Source: Sulfurovum sp.
GTDB lineage: Bacteria; Campylobacterota; Campylobacteria; Campylobacterales; Sulfurovaceae
Direction of reading: 5' to 3'
DNA: 41,827 nucleotides
NCBI GenBank assembly: GCA_028696055.1
Contig: JAQVHV010000004.1
Location: forward strand, 1 to 41,827
Shown: positions 18,706 to 26,497 of the stretch, one piece after another
Position numbering within the stretch: position 1 is the first letter of the stretch
How the letters are laid out: the number at the start of each line of letters is the position of its first letter
Program-made: the position numbers and the translations under genes
The notes under the pieces: generated by a model
The model's input: only the letters and a program-made list of their open reading frames with translations
Told to the model about the DNA's origin: nothing
The model's database searches: none

Positions 18706-19883
18706 TGAATTTCCCTTTTTTTAGACGACGTAAATGGAAAATAATATTAACTGCCATTATTGATACAATAGTATTTAAAAAAAAGAACAAAATAGTTTTT
18801 GTTTCTAAAAAAAAGTTTCCATTCTCAGGAAATTTACGTCTTGTCTGTGAAGAAATGTCTAGAAATAAAGATTTAGAACTATTTGTGTTTGATGAAGGGT
18901 ATATTCCTGAAAACACAATCAATTATTTAAGTGAAAAAAATATAAAAGTATTATCATCTTTTTCATTAACATCGGTATTCCATATCACCACTGCATCAAA
19001 AATTATTATAAGTCATTCAATCAGAGATGCATATATATCACGTAAAAACAGAAAAAGAAAAATCATTAATCTTTGGCATGGTGTTCCAATCAAAAAAATT
19101 GAAATGGCTATGCCTCATACTTCCTCAAGTCGTTACAATTTAATCCGTAGAAACTCCGATTTATATGATTTAATGATAGCTAGTAGTCCGATAGATCGTT
19201 TAGCGATTAGTGCATGTTTCAATATCGATTACAAAAAAGTTAAAACAACCGGTTTACCACGATTCGACATGCTTAAAAAAGACTATGCCATACCTGGGGA
19301 TCAACATATACTTTATAAAAACTTATCTAAACTTTTAAAAAACAAAAAGTTTATTTTATATGCACCGACTTTTAGAGAAAACAATGTCTCGATTATGGAT
19401 TCTTTTTCTTCTAATGATATAGAGAATTTAAAAATATTTTTAGAAAAAAATGGATGTATATTGGGGATAAGAACTCATAGTTATGATTCTAATTTATGTG
19501 ACTGTATTGATGGAAATTTAATCTTGGATTGTTCAGCAAGAGTTTATATAGAAACGAATCTATTGTTACGCTATGTAGATATTTTGATAGTAGATTACTC
19601 AAGTATTTGGGTTGATTATTTGCTTTTAAACCGTCCAATAGTTGGTTATATCCCGGACTATAAAACTTATAAAACTGACGAAAGAGATTTTCTTTACGAT
19701 TATGAAAAAGTTTTTCCAGGTAATATGACAAGAACATCAAAAGAACTTATTGCAGAGTTAGAAAAACTACTATATCAAGATAATCATACTATAGATTATA
19801 ACAATACAAAAGATATTTTCTTGGAAAATACTTTTAATTGTACACAAAACGTCGTTAAAATAATAGGAGGAAATAATGAGTAA
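18705..19883 (+). CDS. CDP-glycerol glycerophosphotransferase (TagB/TagF family)
   Basis: NLWHGVPIKKIE, TGLPRFDML, LYAPTFRE, VDYSSIWVDYL; start overlaps tagD stop. Confidence 0.9.
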   Translation: MNFPFFRRRKWKIILTAIIDTIVFKKKNKIVFVSKKKFPFSGNLRLVCEEMSRNKDLELFVFDEGYIPENTINYLSEKNIKVLSSFSLTSVFHITTASKIIISHSIRDAYISRKNRKRKIINLWHGVPIKKIEMAMPHTSSSRYNLIRRNSDLYDLMIASSPIDRLAISACFNIDYKKVKTTGLPRFDMLKKDYAIPGDQHILYKNLSKLLKNKKFILYAPTFRENNVSIMDSFSSNDIENLKIFLEKNGCILGIRTHSYDSNLCDCIDGNLILDCSARVYIETNLLLRYVDILIVDYSSIWVDYLLLNRPIVGYIPDYKTYKTDERDFLYDYEKVFPGNMTRTSKELIAELEKLLYQDNHTIDYNNTKDIFLENTFNCTQNVVKIIGGNNE

Positions 19884-21342
19884 ACTCACAAAACTAATTA
19901 AAACGCCATCATATTTTTTTTATGATGCACTTGCAAAACGTATTGATACGCCATTGATGATTGAGAGTAAACCAGTAGCAAAAAAACCAGTAGCAAAAAA
20001 ACCAACAGCTAAAAAACCTGTAGCTAAAAAACCTGTAGCTAAAAAACCTGTAGCTAAAAAACCAACAGCTAAAAAACCTGTAGCTAAATCTTTTTATGAT
20101 TTGATGCCAGCTGATGTAAAGAATATCTTTCATCGCTATGCCAATATGACATTTGAACATATCGATGTCGTAATCTATTTTGATGGAAAGATGGATAATG
20201 TATACCAACTCAAACAATGGACACAGCCTTTTATCGAACTTAATAAATATCATAAAACACTTTTTGTCGTAAGAGATAGAGAAGTATTTGAGTTTCTTGG
20301 AAAAACTTCTCCATTTAGACTTTATTATGCCAATACACTTAACGATTTAACTAACTTTTACAACGAGAATGACTTTAAAGTGATCTTGTATGTCAATAAT
20401 GCATGTAAGAATTTTCAATCACTTATTCATCCTTTTGCACTCCATGTACACATTAATCATGGTGAAAGTGAAAAAGCTTCTATGTCAAGTAATCAGTCAA
20501 AAGCGTATGATTATGTACTTACAGTCGGGGAAGCTGGTATTGAGAGATACAAAAATAAATTGATAAAATTCAATCCAGATCAATTTATTAGTATAGGAAG
20601 GCCTCAACTTGACTGGATCGAGCCATTTGAACATGGACTTGATCCTGAATTACCTACGATTCTGTATGCACCTACATGGGAGGCAACTCATGAATTGATG
20701 AATTATTCTTCATTGGCAGAGTATGGGTGGGAATTGTTTGATAGTATTTTTCAATCAGGAAAATATAATATCATCTATAGACCACACCCTGCAAGTGGTT
20801 CTAAGGATAGATCAGTCAAAGCAGTAGATTTAAAAATAAAAAATACAATTAAATTGCATGCAGATGAGATCGAATCTTATAATAAAAACTTAAATGATAT
20901 TGAAGAGATAATAGATCAAGATATTACTATTGAGCCTATTTATTACAAAACAGTTTATAAACGAGCCTTATTGGAAGAGTCACTAGATATTAACTCAATT
21001 TTTCAGACAATAGACATCGGAATTTTTGATAATTCCTCAGTTATGATAGACTATCTCGCTACAAACAATCCGATCATTTTGACTGATCGTTTTAAAGAAG
21101 GAGAAGAGAGAAGTGCTATAGTTGATGCAGCTTGTTTGATAAATAAACTAGATGCTGAGTCAATATTGGATATTATTGAGACACAATTGGGTACTGATCC
21201 GCTTAAAGAAAAACGAGAAAAGATTAAAAATTATTATTTGGGGAAGTATGGACCAAAACAAAGTACACAAAAATTCATAAATACTGTTGGGGGTATCATC
21301 AAAGAACGTAATGAGTCTTTAATAAGTAGTAGTGTTAGTTGA
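19876..21342 (+). CDS. second TagB/F-like CDP-glycerol glycerophosphotransferase with N-terminal KPVAK repeat tail
   Basis: SIGRPQLDW, LYAPTWEATHE, IIYRPHPASG, IGIFDNSSVMIDYLA. Confidence 0.82.
   Translation: MSKLTKLIKTPSYFFYDALAKRIDTPLMIESKPVAKKPVAKKPTAKKPVAKKPVAKKPVAKKPTAKKPVAKSFYDLMPADVKNIFHRYANMTFEHIDVVIYFDGKMDNVYQLKQWTQPFIELNKYHKTLFVVRDREVFEFLGKTSPFRLYYANTLNDLTNFYNENDFKVILYVNNACKNFQSLIHPFALHVHINHGESEKASMSSNQSKAYDYVLTVGEAGIERYKNKLIKFNPDQFISIGRPQLDWIEPFEHGLDPELPTILYAPTWEATHELMNYSSLAEYGWELFDSIFQSGKYNIIYRPHPASGSKDRSVKAVDLKIKNTIKLHADEIESYNKNLNDIEEIIDQDITIEPIYYKTVYKRALLEESLDINSIFQTIDIGIFDNSSVMIDYLATNNPIILTDRFKEGEERSAIVDAACLINKLDAESILDIIETQLGTDPLKEKREKIKNYYLGKYGPKQSTQKFINTVGGIIKERNESLISSSVS
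19969..20088 (+). repeat. 8 x 15-bp in-frame tandem repeat encoding KP(V/T)AK
   Basis: Direct reading: KPVAK KPVAK KPTAK KPVAK KPVAK KPVAK KPTAK KPVAK. Confidence 0.95.
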
Positions 21343-21443
21343 TTTAAATTTAGGTTGTAGGGATATACACTTAATGCAGTGAATCCAACGCTACTTTGAA
21401 GCTTCGAGACAAAGATATGCACTGTATTGGATAAAGAAAGATT

Positions 21444-22349
21444 ATGAAGGAATTAGAAATGGTTGGTATTATTGGTGCCGGTAAATGGGGACAAGCATTA
21501 GCTTATGCACTAAGTAAAAAAAATACAGTAAAAATTTATTCTAGGACACCTAGAGATATTCCTGGGTTTACAACACTGGATGAAGTAATGAAATGCAAAT
21601 ATATCATATTTGCTATCTCTACCCAAAATGTTAAACAATTTTTAACTGAACATTTTGTTTTTAAAGGGCAAAAAATTCTAATTGCATCAAAAGGAATAGA
21701 TGTTAACTCTAAAAGCTTTCTATTTGATATTTTTAAAGATTTTGTACCAAAGAAAAACCTATGTTATCTTTCTGGACCTAGTTTTGCCAATGAAGTGATG
21801 AATGATCTCCCTACTGCTCTAGTGATAAGTTCGAAAAATAAAAAACTTGCACATAAGTTTAGCACTTTATTCCCGTCGCTTATTAAAACATATGTCACCA
21901 AGGATGTGATTGGTGCTGAAGTTGCTGGAGCCTATAAAAATGTTTTAGCGATTGCTGCAGGAGTAAGCGAAGGATTAGAGCTTGGGAACAATGCAAGGGC
22001 TGGACTAATCTCACGTGGTTTAGTGGAAATGAATCGTTTTGGAAAAAAATTTGGAGCAAAGAAAAGTACATTTCTGAATCTTTCTGGTGCGGGAGACCTG
22101 TTTTTAACCGCTAGCAGTGTCCAATCGCGTAATTTTAGAGTTGGATTAGGTTTGGCTAAAGGGAAATCATTAGAAGATATACTAGAAGAGATGGGTGAAG
22201 TGGCAGAAGGTATCGAAACTGCGAAAGCGATAGTTATGCTAGCAGAAGAATATAATGTCTATACGCCGATTGCATCAGAGGTCAGTCAAATGCTTCTTGG
22301 ACAATCACCGAATGTTACTGTCAATAATCTTTTAAAAAGGAGTTCTTAA
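21444..22349 (+). CDS. gpsA: NAD(P)-dependent glycerol-3-phosphate dehydrogenase
   Basis: GIIGAGKWGQALAYALS, GPSFANEV, AGAYKNVLAIAAG, NARAGLISRGLVEM. Confidence 0.92.
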   Translation: MKELEMVGIIGAGKWGQALAYALSKKNTVKIYSRTPRDIPGFTTLDEVMKCKYIIFAISTQNVKQFLTEHFVFKGQKILIASKGIDVNSKSFLFDIFKDFVPKKNLCYLSGPSFANEVMNDLPTALVISSKNKKLAHKFSTLFPSLIKTYVTKDVIGAEVAGAYKNVLAIAAGVSEGLELGNNARAGLISRGLVEMNRFGKKFGAKKSTFLNLSGAGDLFLTASSVQSRNFRVGLGLAKGKSLEDILEEMGEVAEGIETAKAIVMLAEEYNVYTPIASEVSQMLLGQSPNVTVNNLLKRSS

Positions 22350-22350
22350 G

Positions 22351-22970
22351 ATGAATATCAGCTACATCAGCAAAAAGGCTAGGATTGACGATAGTATTTC
22401 TTATGAGCATCCAATTCGTATTTATGGTAACGCTGTTGTAAAAGCTAAGTCAAGTATAGGTTCATTTACATTTATTAATACCGGTACTACTCTTTTTCGA
22501 GGTACTAAAGTTGGAAGATATTGTTCTATTGGAAAAAGTTGTGAACTTGGTGCGTTTGATCATCCGATTGATTGGTTGTCTAGTTCGCCTTTTCAATACA
22601 ATATGAAAATGCATTTTCCAGATTTTGCAGAAAATTTTTCACAAATAAACTTTAATCGACCACGAGAAACAATTATTGGCAATGATGTATGGATAGGGTC
22701 GTTATCTATTATTAAACGTGGTGTGACAATAGGTGATGGAGCTATTATCGCAGGGGGGCAGTTGTCATCAATGATGTACCTCCCTATGCTATTGTAGGTG
22801 GTGTCCCAGCAAAATTATTAAAATATCGTTTTGAGGATACCATTATTAAGGAGCTATTAGCACTTAAATGGTGGAATTTAGATATTTCGGATTTAAATGA
22901 AATCACTTTTGATAAAATTGATGATGTTTTGACTCAATTAAAAATTATAAAATCCAAAAAAGGAAGATAA
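22351..22970 (+). pseudogene. hexapeptide-repeat acetyltransferase, frameshifted (possibly phase-OFF) at a G6 tract
   Basis: ORF ends at 22797, but after 22758 the alternate frame continues [25 protein letters not shown]... to TAA at 22968-22970. Confidence 0.85.
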
Positions 22971-23221
22971 TGATTTATAGAATAATTAGAAATGTTCTTA
23001 GTGAAGCAAATGTAGATGAAAAGTTAATAAATTTAATTCTTTCAGATCAAAAAGTGTTTCATGACTACGATTATGAAGATGAATATGATCAAATGATTAT
23101 AAATCATAAACTTACAGCAATTCTTGAGGTGATAAACTCGTATGATGATTTGGGAATGGTAACTGATGATTATGGAGCTATTTTGTTTAGAGTGTCAAAG
23201 ATATTAAAATCAAAATATTAA
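22970..23221 (+). CDS. hypothetical 83-aa acidic protein
   Basis: ATG overlaps TAA of the full-length acetyltransferase frame (TAATG). Confidence 0.6.
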   Translation: MIYRIIRNVLSEANVDEKLINLILSDQKVFHDYDYEDEYDQMIINHKLTAILEVINSYDDLGMVTDDYGAILFRVSKILKSKY

Positions 23222-23240
23222 AATTCCTCAAGTTATAATT

Positions 23241-24098
23241 GTGAAGTTATTTTTTTGTTTAATTATAATTTTTTCTTCTGCTTATTCTTTAGAGTTCGAA
23301 AAAAAACAAGAATTTATTACTATTTTAAATACACAAGATAATGGTAATAAACAATCTTATGTAGGCAATGTTATCCAAGGCCTAGCAAGTTTTGGTGACT
23401 TATGGGTAACGACACAAACTGTAGCTGATAGATTTTTAATTGTTAATTTTTTAGATAAAAAAGGTAATTCAATATATCATGAAAGAGTTTTGTACCAATC
23501 TCATGGCCAAGATTTAAGTATTGAGTATAATAAAGCAGATAAACTTTTGCATTTATATACAGTTGCGACTAATTGGGCAGGAATAGCAAAGATAACATAC
23601 TCTTTAAATAATGTGTTGCCACAGTTTATTAGTATTGATGAATATAATTTGAATTGTAATCATTGTACATCTAGTATAAGTGAAGATAAAAAGTTTTTTG
23701 CCATAAGAGATAAAAATAAAATTTATGTGTATGATAAAGATAGAGTTATCAGAGATCAAGTAAAAACTGCGTTATTGCATAACTTTAAATTACACAAAGA
23801 ACAAAGAAAAAAAGGTTTGTGGTTTCAAGGTATTGCTATGAAAGATAACTTAATCTATTGTCTATCAAGTGATAATTCGTTAGGTAGTGATAAATTTTTA
23901 TTTGTTTATGACTTGAGTGGAAAGGTTGTTTTTGTTACTAAGCTTACAGCTGGGAAAGAGATGGCAATACTGGAGGGGGATAAATATGAATTTGAGGGTC
24001 TTACATTTAAAAACAATAGTTTATATACAACCGTTATGAGTGGGAAAAAAGGAAAAAATATCAAAAGACTTTATAAAATTCTGGAGATTATTCCATAA
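23241..24098 (+). CDS. secreted beta-propeller-like protein, candidate TagC/P68-RBP-like
   Basis: Signal peptide MKLFFCLIIIFSSAYS; VIQGLASFGDLWVTTQ...YQSHGQDLSIEY recalls the TagC-like propeller pattern; genomic context with tagD. Confidence 0.55.
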   Translation: MKLFFCLIIIFSSAYSLEFEKKQEFITILNTQDNGNKQSYVGNVIQGLASFGDLWVTTQTVADRFLIVNFLDKKGNSIYHERVLYQSHGQDLSIEYNKADKLLHLYTVATNWAGIAKITYSLNNVLPQFISIDEYNLNCNHCTSSISEDKKFFAIRDKNKIYVYDKDRVIRDQVKTALLHNFKLHKEQRKKGLWFQGIAMKDNLIYCLSSDNSLGSDKFLFVYDLSGKVVFVTKLTAGKEMAILEGDKYEFEGLTFKNNSLYTTVMSGKKGKNIKRLYKILEIIP

Positions 24099-24103
24099 TA
24101 AAT

Positions 24104-25207
24104 ATGAAAAAATACACAATCTCAAACCAACTCATAAAAAACACCAAAAACTTTTTGGAGATCAGGCATTATACTTTTGTCGATGAGCTTCTTGGGAAAA
24201 GCGGTGTTTTTTACGGCTGGGGAAGAAAAAAGTCAGGCTTAAAGGCGATAGCACTCGCAAAAAAGCATGATACCTCTTTTGTCCTCCTCGAAGACGGCTT
24301 TATCCGCTCGCTCGGTCTTGGAGTAAACGGTTCTCCCTCTTTTTCGTTGGTGGAGGATGATGTGGGGATCTACTACGATGCTACGGCGCCTTCCAGACTT
24401 GAAAATATTTTAAACTCTTATGATTTCGCTTCAGATGTTAAGTTAATGGATGATGCTAGGAGAGCTATGAAGCTTGTACGGGAGCATAATATCTCTAAGT
24501 ATAATAGTGCTCCTTCTGTCATTCCCAGCTTGACTGGGAATCTAGATCCCCGGGTCAAGCCCGAGGATGACGGAAAGATCAAGCCTGAGGATGACGAGAA
24601 GGTCAAGCCCGAGGATGACGAAGTGGTGGATTCCCGCCTTCGCGGGAATGACGGGGAAATGGTGCGGGATGGCGTCTATCGTGTTCTCATCATCGCACAG
24701 ACTGCGGGGGATGCTTCACTGCAGTATGGGATGCTGGATGGGTATACGACCGATGAGATGATCGCTGCTGCGATCGGGGAGAACCCCGATGCCGACGTCT
24801 ATCTGAAGATCCATCCGGACGTACTCAGCGGGAAGAAGAAGTCCGATATCGACATAGCAAACCTTGATAGCAGAGTGCAGGTGATCACAGAAAACGTGAA
24901 CCCCGTCTCCCTCCTGAAATACTTTGACAAAGTCTACACCAAAACATCGGGGATGGGGTTTGAAGCGCTTTTGGCAGGGTGCGAATGTGTCTGCTTCGGG
25001 ATGCCTTTCTATGCAGGGTGGGGGATCACGGATGATAAGACGATCTGCAAACGCCGCAAACGCAAACTGACCGTAGAAGAGGTCTTTGCCGGAGCCTACA
25101 TCCTCTACACCCGTTACCATAACCCCTACACCAACAAAGCAAGCGATATCTTTGACACCATAGAGACGATCGTGAAGAGGAGATCCCAGGGGCAAGCTCG
25201 AGTATGA
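24104..25207 (+). CDS. kpsC: KpsC N-terminal-half-like capsule Kdo transferase, carrying repeat-derived insertion
   Basis: VFYGWGRKKSG, LLEDGFIRSLGLGVNGSPSFSLVEDDVGIYYDATAPSRLE, KIHPDVLSGKK, GMPFYAGWGITDD. Confidence 0.88.
   Translation: MKKYTISNQLIKNTKNFLEIRHYTFVDELLGKSGVFYGWGRKKSGLKAIALAKKHDTSFVLLEDGFIRSLGLGVNGSPSFSLVEDDVGIYYDATAPSRLENILNSYDFASDVKLMDDARRAMKLVREHNISKYNSAPSVIPSLTGNLDPRVKPEDDGKIKPEDDEKVKPEDDEVVDSRLRGNDGEMVRDGVYRVLIIAQTAGDASLQYGMLDGYTTDEMIAAAIGENPDADVYLKIHPDVLSGKKKSDIDIANLDSRVQVITENVNPVSLLKYFDKVYTKTSGMGFEALLAGCECVCFGMPFYAGWGITDDKTICKRRKRKLTVEEVFAGAYILYTRYHNPYTNKASDIFDTIETIVKRRSQGQARV
24521..24654 (+). repeat. composite palindromic repeat inside kpsC coding sequence, with 3 x 24-bp tandem core (24555-24626)
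   Basis: ATTCCCAG-CTTGA-CTGGGAAT; three TCAAGCC(C/T)GAGGATGACG units; ATTCCCGC-CTTC-GCGGGAATGACGG. Confidence 0.9.
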
Positions 25208-25211
25208 CGGA
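25182..25211 (+). repeat. degenerate copy of the same palindromic repeat supplying the kpsC-N stop codon
   Basis: gatcccaggggcaagctcgagtatgacgga matches 24545-24574 at 26 of 30 positions. Confidence 0.8.
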
Positions 25212-25221
25212 CAAAATGTGT

Positions 25222-25265
25222 TTGACAAAAAATATCAAACTCGCTAAAATGACAATATATTGTCA
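25222..25265 (+). promoter_or_regulatory. TA operon promoter with 16-bp perfect palindromic operator
   Basis: TTGACA (25222-25227), 17-nt spacer, TAAAAT (25245-25250); TGACAATATATTGTCA (25250-25265). Confidence 0.75.
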
Positions 25266-25277
25266 ATAGGGGTTTTT

Positions 25278-25523
25278 ATGCAGGCAGTTTTTTATTCACA
25301 AGCTAGAAATAATCTAAGAGATATCATCAATAAAGTGTGTGATGACTTTGATGAGTACATCATCACGACGAAAGATGAAAAGTCGGTCGTACTTATATCA
25401 TATGAAGAGTATAGCGCCATGAAAGAGACGATGTATCTATTGTCATCAAAAATCAATAGAGACAGGCTAAATGATGCCGTAGAGCAGATAGAAAGCTTAG
25501 AGTTTACCAAAAGAGAAATTTAA
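25278..25523 (+). CDS. type II antitoxin, Phd/YefM family
   Basis: MQAVFYSQARNNLRDIINKVCDDFDEYIITTKDEKSVVLISYEEYSAMKETMYLLSS. Confidence 0.92.
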   Translation: MQAVFYSQARNNLRDIINKVCDDFDEYIITTKDEKSVVLISYEEYSAMKETMYLLSSKINRDRLNDAVEQIESLEFTKREI

Positions 25524-25526
25524 TCT

Positions 25527-25787
25527 ATGGTTGTAGGTTTCGCCGATAGGGCATGGGAAGACTATCAGCACTGGATACACCATGACAAAAAGATACTCAA
25601 ACGCATCAATCTGCTTTTAGAAGATATCAAAAGGAATCCGACAGATTCAAATGGTTTGGGAAAACCTGAAAGACTAAAAGAAAATTATCAAGGCTATTTT
25701 TCAAGAAGGATCACCGCTGAACACAGATTGGTTTACAAGATCATCGATGACCTGGTTGTAGTAGCACAGTGTAGATATTATTATTAA
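25527..25787 (+). CDS. yoeB: type II toxin, YoeB/Txe family
   Basis: FADRAWEDYQHWIHHDKKILKRINLLLEDIKRNP...GYFSRRITAEHRLVYKI...VVAQCRYYY. Confidence 0.94.
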   Translation: MVVGFADRAWEDYQHWIHHDKKILKRINLLLEDIKRNPTDSNGLGKPERLKENYQGYFSRRITAEHRLVYKIIDDLVVVAQCRYYY

Positions 25788-25806
25788 GATCATAGGGAGC
25801 TGGATC

Positions 25807-25857
25807 CCCGCCTGCGCGGGAATGACGGCTTTTGACATTCCGGACTTGATCCGGAAT
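25807..25857 (+). repeat. palindromic repeat pair between TA modules
   Basis: CCCGC-CTGC-GCGGG (25807-25820) then ATTCCGGA-CTTGA-TCCGGAAT (25837-25857). Confidence 0.85.
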
Positions 25858-25862
25858 CTAAT

Positions 25863-26015
25863 GTGGTTCAAAGAAGTGGTGGTATCAGAAATATATACTA
25901 CTACTATGAAGAGAAATATACTTTGTATATGATATATGTTTACGAAAAAAGTAAAACAGAAGATCTGACACCAAAACAGATCGAAATGTTAAAAAAAACA
26001 TTTTTGGGAGAATAA
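25863..26015 (+). pseudogene. truncated RelE/HigB-type toxin, C-terminal ~50 codons only
   Basis: Frame reads VVQRSGGIRNIYYYYEEKYTLYMIYVYEKSKTEDLTPKQIEMLKKTFLGE*; stop overlaps antitoxin ATG. Confidence 0.72.
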
Positions 26016-26302
26016 TGATGGATGAAAAAAATTTTGAAAGACTAATATCAAGTGCTAAAGAAGTAAAAGAGATCATGAATGGACAAAAAGAGCCGAGTAG
26101 AAAGTTTTTTATTGAGGAGCCAAATCCAAAAGATATAAGAGCCAAGCTTTCTCTTACTCAAGAAAAATTTGCTATGTTAATGAACATAAGCGTTCACACT
26201 CTTAGAAACTGGGAACAAGGTAGACGTCATCCTGAAGGTCCTGCGAGGGTACTTTTGAATGTTGTGAACAATCATCCTGAGGTATTGATGGAAATGGTTT
26301 AA
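26015..26302 (+). CDS. HTH antitoxin of HigA/NadS type
   Basis: IRAKLSLTQEKFAMLMNISVHTLRNWEQGRRHPEGPARVLL. Confidence 0.88.
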   Translation: MMDEKNFERLISSAKEVKEIMNGQKEPSRKFFIEEPNPKDIRAKLSLTQEKFAMLMNISVHTLRNWEQGRRHPEGPARVLLNVVNNHPEVLMEMV

Positions 26303-26362
26303 AGACTTGCTTTTGGTGTTATCCCCAACTATATAAGGAATGACGGGGAAGCCAATGTCTTT

Positions 26363-26497
26363 CAAAGAAGAACCCGGAAGCTGACCGTCGAAGAAGCCTA
26401 CATCCTCTACACACGTTACTTTAATCCCTATACAAAACAAAAGAGTGATATTTTCGATACCATTGGAACTATTATTAAACAGAGAGAAAAAACTTGA
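26363..26497 (+). pseudogene. remnant 3' end of a second kpsC N-terminal domain
   Basis: QRRTRKLTVEEAYILYTRYFNPYTKQKSDIFDTIGTIIKQREKT* parallels the C-terminus of ORF 24104-25207. Confidence 0.85.

Noticed and set aside
19969-20088. Possible CRISPR-like array
   Set aside because: Contiguous 15-bp coding tandem repeats with no spacers; no cas genes in the window
24555-24626. 24-bp tandem repeats as CRISPR or intein
   Set aside because: No spacers; encodes acidic/lysine-rich linker; sequence belongs to dispersed palindromic repeats; no intein splicing motifs
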